Source: Veronia pacifica (GTDB lineage: Bacteria; Pseudomonadota; Gammaproteobacteria; Enterobacterales; Vibrionaceae). Taken from it: a stretch of 51,010 nt of DNA. The notes under the pieces were generated by a model that saw only the letters and a program-made list of their open reading frames with translations, did not search any database and had not been told where the DNA came from. Positions 46,903 through 51,010 of the stretch are shown here, in pieces (position 1 is the first letter of the stretch; every line of letters starts with the position of its first letter). Location: NCBI RefSeq assembly GCF_001707825.1, contig NZ_LYBM01000037.1, positions 1-51,010 on the forward strand. The letters are read 5' to 3'. Position numbers and translations under genes: made by a program.

Positions 46903-47019
46903 TCAGCCAATGTTTTCCTTGTTTACAATGACAACCACATCGTTGTGTTATCATAGCGCCCATTTTCGTGTTTTTACGTAAAACCGTTGTTAATTAAACC
47001 CCAATTTCAGGATTAGCCA

Positions 47020-49599
47020 ATGTACATGAGCACTGATGAGATTCGTCGCGCGTTTCTCGAGTTCTTTGAAAGCAAGGGGCACCAAATTGTGCCTAGCTCA
47101 TCGCTTGTACCTGCCAACGACCCAACGTTGTTGTTCACCAATGCAGGTATGAACCAGTTTAAGGATACTTTTCTGGGGGCCGAAAAGCGCGCCTACACGC
47201 GTGCTACGTCTGCACAGCGTTGTGTTCGTGCTGGTGGCAAGCACAATGACCTTGAAAATGTGGGTTTCACTGCACGTCACCATACGTTTTTTGAAATGCT
47301 GGGTAACTTCAGCTTTGGTGATTACTTCAAAGAAGATGCCATTAAGTACGCCTGGGAATTTCTGACTGACGTCCTGAAACTGCCGAAAGAAAAGTTGATG
47401 GTCACCGTCTACGAGACAGACGATGAAGCATTTGCGATTTGGAATGAACAAATGGGCATTCCGGCAGATCGTATCGTTCGTATTGGTGACAATAAAGGTG
47501 CACCTTACGCATCAGATAACTTCTGGCAGATGGGTGACACAGGACCATGTGGCCCGTGTACTGAAATCTTCTTCGATCATGGTGAGCACATTTGGGGTGG
47601 TCCTCCGGGCTCGCCAGAGGAAGACGGCGACAGATTCATTGAGATCTGGAACAACGTGTTCATGCAATTTAACCGTCAGGCTGACGGCACCATGGAGCCG
47701 TTACCGAAACCTTCGGTAGATACCGGAATGGGTATCGAGCGCATCGCTGCCATCATGCAGGGCGTTCACTCTAATTACGAGATTGATATCTTCCAGACAC
47801 TGATCAAAGAAACTGCAGATGTCATCGGTTATGAAGACTTATCTAATCAGTCTCTTCGGGTTGTGGCTGACCACATCCGTTCATGTGCCTACCTGATTGT
47901 TGACGGTGTGATGCCATCTAACGAAGGCCGCGGCTATGTACTTCGTCGTATTATTCGTCGTGCTGTTCGTCACGGTAACAAGCTGGGTGCACAGGGTGCT
48001 TTCTTCCACAAGCTGGTTGGTCCCCTAGCTGCCATCATGGGCACGGCGGGTGAAGAGCTTAAGAAGCAGCAGGCACTGGTTGAGAAAGTACTGAAAATTG
48101 AAGAAGAGAACTTTGGCCGCACCCTTGATCGCGGTATGCAAATTCTTAATGATTCGCTGGAAGCTATGGACGGCAAAGTCCTCGACGGCGAAACTGTGTT
48201 CAAACTTTACGACACCTATGGCTTCCCGGCTGACCTGACCAATGACGTTGCCCGTGAGCGTGGCCTGAGCATTGACGAGGAAGGCTTTGAATCTGCCATG
48301 GAAGCTCAGCGCCAGCGTGCCCGAGAGGCAGGTCAGTTTGGCGTTGACTACAGCAATGTCATTAAAGTGGATGAGCCATCGGAATTTACAGGCTACGGTT
48401 CCACATCCGGGCAAGGAAGTATTACCGCGATTTACGTCGACGGCGCACAGACCGAAACGCTGGCGACTGCCGATGAGGCAGTGATCATCATGGATCAAAC
48501 GCCATTTTACGCTGAGTCTGGCGGTCAGTGTGGTGACACTGGTTTCCTGACTACCCCACAGGGTAAGTTCGCGGTACACGACACCCAGAAATTTGGCAAT
48601 GGTATCGGCCATAAAGGCAAGCTTGTGGACGGTACGCTGAGCACAGGCGAGCGTGCCGATGCTGAAGTTGACGCTGAACGTCGTCAGGCTACTAAATTAA
48701 ACCACTCTGCCACTCACTTACTGCATGAAGCACTTCGTCAGGTATTGGGCGAGCATGTTGCGCAGAAAGGGTCTTTGGTTCGTGCTGAGAATCTGCGTTT
48801 TGACTTCTCTCATCTTGAAGCTGTTAAGCCAGAAGAACTCAGACGTGTTGAAGACATAGTGAATGATCATATCCGTATCAACCACAGCATTGATACCGAG
48901 ATCATGGATATTGATGCAGCTAAAGAAAAAGGTGCGATGGCTCTGTTTGGCGAGAAGTACGACGACCAAGTCAGAGTATTGACCATGGGCGACTTCTCTA
49001 TCGAACTGTGTGGTGGTACACACGCATCACGCACTGGTGATATCGGCTTGTTCAAGATGGTATCCGAGAGTGGTATTGCTGCAGGTGTTCGCCGTATCGA
49101 AGCGGTGACAGGTCAGGTTGCTCTGGATAGCTTCTATCATCAACAGAATGATTTTGACCAGAAAGCGGCTGAGTCTCAGACCAAGGTGAAGTCACTGGAG
49201 AAAGAGATCCAGTTGTTGAAAGAGAAGCTGGCCGCGCAGGAAAGCGCTGGACTCATCAACAAAGTTCAGGATATCAATGGCGTGAAAGTATTGATTAGCG
49301 AGCTTAATGGTGCTGACAATAAAGCCCTGCGTACCATGGTTGATGATTTGAAAAACCAGATGGGCAGTGGTGTTGTTCTGCTGGGCAATGTTGCCAACGA
49401 CAAAGTTGGCCTGATTGCTGGCGTAACCAAAGATCTGACTGGCAAAGTTAAAGCGGGTGAACTGGTTAACATGGTCGCCCAACAGGTTGGCGGTAAAGGT
49501 GGCGGTCGTCCTGATATGGCTCAGGCGGGCGGTACCGATGTCTCTGCATTACCCGCGGCTGTTGCATCAGCTGCTGATTGGTTGGCAGAACGACTCTAA
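47020..49599 (+). CDS. alaS: Alanyl-tRNA synthetase
   Basis: AlaRS charges tRNA-Ala and edits Ser/Gly mischarging. The 859-residue product has the class II core ([53 protein letters not shown]), the editing site with metal ligands [11 protein letters not shown] and [11 protein letters not shown], and the C-Ala domain ending [16 protein letters not shown]. The ATG at 47020 with AGGATTAG upstream gives an N-terminus of family length. In many gammaproteobacteria recA-recX is followed directly by alaS; here the T6SS island separates them. Confidence 0.98.
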   Translation: MYMSTDEIRRAFLEFFESKGHQIVPSSSLVPANDPTLLFTNAGMNQFKDTFLGAEKRAYTRATSAQRCVRAGGKHNDLENVGFTARHHTFFEMLGNFSFGDYFKEDAIKYAWEFLTDVLKLPKEKLMVTVYETDDEAFAIWNEQMGIPADRIVRIGDNKGAPYASDNFWQMGDTGPCGPCTEIFFDHGEHIWGGPPGSPEEDGDRFIEIWNNVFMQFNRQADGTMEPLPKPSVDTGMGIERIAAIMQGVHSNYEIDIFQTLIKETADVIGYEDLSNQSLRVVADHIRSCAYLIVDGVMPSNEGRGYVLRRIIRRAVRHGNKLGAQGAFFHKLVGPLAAIMGTAGEELKKQQALVEKVLKIEEENFGRTLDRGMQILNDSLEAMDGKVLDGETVFKLYDTYGFPADLTNDVARERGLSIDEEGFESAMEAQRQRAREAGQFGVDYSNVIKVDEPSEFTGYGSTSGQGSITAIYVDGAQTETLATADEAVIIMDQTPFYAESGGQCGDTGFLTTPQGKFAVHDTQKFGNGIGHKGKLVDGTLSTGERADAEVDAERRQATKLNHSATHLLHEALRQVLGEHVAQKGSLVRAENLRFDFSHLEAVKPEELRRVEDIVNDHIRINHSIDTEIMDIDAAKEKGAMALFGEKYDDQVRVLTMGDFSIELCGGTHASRTGDIGLFKMVSESGIAAGVRRIEAVTGQVALDSFYHQQNDFDQKAAESQTKVKSLEKEIQLLKEKLAAQESAGLINKVQDINGVKVLISELNGADNKALRTMVDDLKNQMGSGVVLLGNVANDKVGLIAGVTKDLTGKVKAGELVNMVAQQVGGKGGGRPDMAQAGGTDVSALPAAVASAADWLAERL

Positions 49600-49627
49600 C
49601 CGAGCTTCTTCATTAATAGATGCCGCG

Positions 49628-49656
49628 AAAAGCCCTGCAATGCAGGGCTTTTTATT
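49628..49656 (+). terminator. Rho-independent terminator after alaS
   Basis: The stem AAAAGCCCTGCA/TGCAGGGCTTTT has a one-base gap at the centre and a T tract (TTTTTATTT). Confidence 0.88.
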
Positions 49657-50089
49657 TGCGATCATTATTTGCACTTTGTCACATTATCTGTATGATTCAC
49701 ACCCTCTGATTTATGTGACGCATCGCACAATAAAAAGAGTGAGTACTCTTGAAGGTGCGCGGGTCGATGTTTTTCCACATCTTTCGAACATAAGCCCAGT
49801 TTGTGATACATATTTCAAGCAGATTGTCTAATATCAATGTGAAAATTCTCATTGCTAAACTGGTGTTGCTCGCAGAAATGCGCCATAGTGGAAAACCTAG
49901 TAATAAAAAAAGAATCTTGGGTTGAGTTGCCTTTCATCAACGTCGATTGATGGCGCTTTTCGCTGAGTTCAAATCCAGGTTTGGAATTATTGCTGCTGCA
50001 GTTGGTCTACATAGTTGTGATATGACGCTCAAGGGCATATTTGCTGGCCGAAATAGAAAGTAAGTTGTAATTACTCAAGGAGTAGAATA
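49657..50089. other. alaS-csrA intergenic region
   Basis: About 430 bp with no supported gene. In Vibrio species I know, lysC lies between alaS and csrA; here it is absent, as in E. coli. The region must hold csrA promoters, but I could not place them with confidence. Confidence 0.5.
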
Positions 50090-50287
50090 ATGCTGATTTT
50101 GACTCGTCGCGTGGGTGAAACGTTGATGATTGGTGATGAAGTGACTGTAACTGTCCTGGGTGTTAAAGGTAACCAGGTACGCATTGGTGTTAACGCACCC
50201 AAAGAGGTTTCTGTGCACCGTGAAGAAATCTACATGCGTATACAGGCAGAGAAAAGTGGTCAAAGCCCAGCTCCAGGTAACTTCTGA
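50090..50287 (+). CDS. csrA: CsrA, global post-transcriptional regulator
   Basis: CsrA binds GGA motifs in mRNA leaders and controls carbon flow, biofilm, motility and virulence. The 65-residue product begins [22 protein letters not shown] and has the RNA-binding VGV-like and [13 protein letters not shown] strands. AAGGAG precedes the ATG. It sits before tRNA-Ser and tRNA-Arg genes as in E. coli and Vibrio. CsrA often influences T6SS output in related bacteria; no link is visible here. Confidence 0.97.
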   Translation: MLILTRRVGETLMIGDEVTVTVLGVKGNQVRIGVNAPKEVSVHREEIYMRIQAEKSGQSPAPGNF

Positions 50288-50310
50288 GCAGAATTACGTC
50301 AGTGATTTTT

Positions 50311-50342
50311 AAAAAGGTCGATAGTGATATCGGCCTTTTTAA
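50311..50342 (+). terminator. Rho-independent terminator after csrA
   Basis: The stem AAAAAGGTCGAT/ATCGGCCTTTTT (one G-U pair) is closed by a short loop, with the T tract within the 3' arm. Confidence 0.85.
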
Positions 50343-50719
50343 TGTTCATCATTCTGACGATGACTCTTCTGCGCCACGAATACATCGACACAACCCGTCC
50401 ACTTATCAAATCAACCATTCAACCTCATTCTTTCCCTTTACCCAATAACATCGCCGTGTATGAGAGAAGCTTGAGCTGCTCGTCGAAGCGAGGTCTTATA
50501 TTCAATCTATGACTCACTAGATTCCCTGATACTATATTTTCTAATGCTCAGTGATTTTCTTCTTTTTGGCTATCATGGGTGGTCGGGATCACGACAAGTA
50601 ACTCTCAGAAAATCTGTTCATTTTTAACGCAAGCGGTGCAAGATATACACGAAGCTGGCAGGGTTTGTTTGTTAAGTGTTCAAACGCAACGATAATGTTC
50701 ATTTTTACCGATAAAGTGT
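50343..50719. other. csrA-tRNA intergenic region
   Basis: About 380 bp with no supported gene or repeat apart from the promoter that follows it. Confidence 0.5.
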
Positions 50720-50747
50720 TTGACATATTTCTGGCTCAAAGTAATAT
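50720..50747 (+). promoter_or_regulatory. Promoter of the tRNA-Ser/tRNA-Arg unit
   Basis: TTGACA (50720-50725) and TAATAT (50742-50747) are spaced by 16 bp. A GC-rich stretch follows before the first tRNA, as in stringently controlled stable-RNA promoters. Confidence 0.65.
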
Positions 50748-50763
50748 GTGCCTCCGCAACGAC

Positions 50764-50855
50764 GGTGAGGTGGCCGAGTGGCTGAAGGCGCTCCCCTGCT
50801 AAGGGAGTATACGGTTTGTCCCGTATCGAGGGTTCGAATCCCTCCCTCACCGCCA
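50764..50855 (+). tRNA. tRNA-Ser(GCU)
   Basis: A 92-nt class II tRNA. The acceptor GGTGAGG pairs with CCTCACC, followed by G and CCA. The anticodon loop CTGCTAA carries GCT. A long variable arm (TACGG...CCGTA) and GGTTCGAATCC T-arm are present. Confidence 0.97.
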
Positions 50856-50883
50856 TGCTTATTTTGAAGATTTGTTGCACTGC

Positions 50884-50960
50884 GCGTCCGTAGCTCAGCT
50901 GGATAGAGTACCTGGCTACGAACCAGGCGGTCGGAGGTTCGAATCCTCCCGGACGCGCCA
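50884..50960 (+). tRNA. tRNA-Arg(ACG)
   Basis: A 77-nt tRNA. The acceptor GCGTCCG pairs with CGGACGC, followed by G and CCA. The anticodon loop CTACGAA carries ACG (A34 is read as inosine after TadA action). It is probably cotranscribed with tRNA-Ser, 28 bp upstream. Confidence 0.97.
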
Positions 50961-51010
50961 TATTTTTGTTTCTGAATTGAATCGGAAACACGCCCGAATT
51001 GTTGTGCGCT

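Noticed and set aside
20440-47019. Possible mobile element ends (att sites, integrase, transposase) around the T6SS island.
   Set aside because: No recombinase gene and no matching direct repeats were seen near recX and alaS.
1-51010. CRISPR array.
   Set aside because: No set of regularly spaced repeats occurs; the only tandem repeat is the 15-bp coding repeat in the FHA gene.

Overview
The window looks like chromosome from a marine gammaproteobacterium, most likely of the Vibrionaceae (Grimontia/Enterovibrio/Photobacterium type; the genus cannot be fixed from sequence reading alone). This rests on recognisable ubiI-ubiH, zapA-6S RNA-5-FCL-rpiA-serA, argP/argO, ftsB-ispD-ispF-truD-surE-pcm-nlpD-rpoS, mutS, pncC-recA-recX and alaS-csrA-tRNA-Ser-tRNA-Arg blocks. 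All are close in sequence and order to those of Vibrionales and Enterobacterales.

Region 1 (1-20439) is core genome. It holds ubiquinone hydroxylases, division factors ZapA and FtsB, 6S RNA, folate and pentose enzymes, serine synthesis, arginine export and its regulator, MEP-pathway enzymes, tRNA pseudouridylation, the surE-pcm-nlpD-rpoS stationary-phase cluster, mismatch repair and the SOS recombinase with its LexA box. Two genes here carry apparent single-base frameshifts: ubiH, inside its FAD-binding glycine motif, and nlpD, at a run of eight A that reads A_AAA_AAG. Each could be a sequencing error or a real lesion. For nlpD, translational or transcriptional slippage is a further possibility.

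Region 2 (about 20440-46900) is a complete type VI secretion (T6SS) island set between recX and alaS. A leftward vgrG-DUF6931-like-PAAR operon encodes the spike. After an AT-rich divergent intergenic region, a rightward operon encodes TssA, Hcp, TssB, TssC, a second TssC-like protein, TssE, F, G, ClpV, an FHA protein, TssJ, K, L (with a SPOR-like tail), M (with a degenerate P-loop) and a very small Ser/Thr-kinase-like protein. Inverted repeats sit after hcp, after tssC and after clpV and may tune expression within the operon.

The island ends in an AT-richer cassette of three genes that resembles effector cargo. The first encodes a free-standing nucleotidyl cyclase of the ExoY/CyaA/edema-factor family with every expected catalytic residue. 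The second encodes a 383-residue protein I do not recognise. The third encodes a protein with the His-Gly and Ala-Cys motifs of clan CD cysteine peptidases (C80-like). A T6SS that delivers a host-activated cyclase together with a protease-like protein is the most interesting hypothesis in the window.

Region 3 (46900-51010) returns to core genome: alaS, csrA and the serine and arginine tRNA genes.
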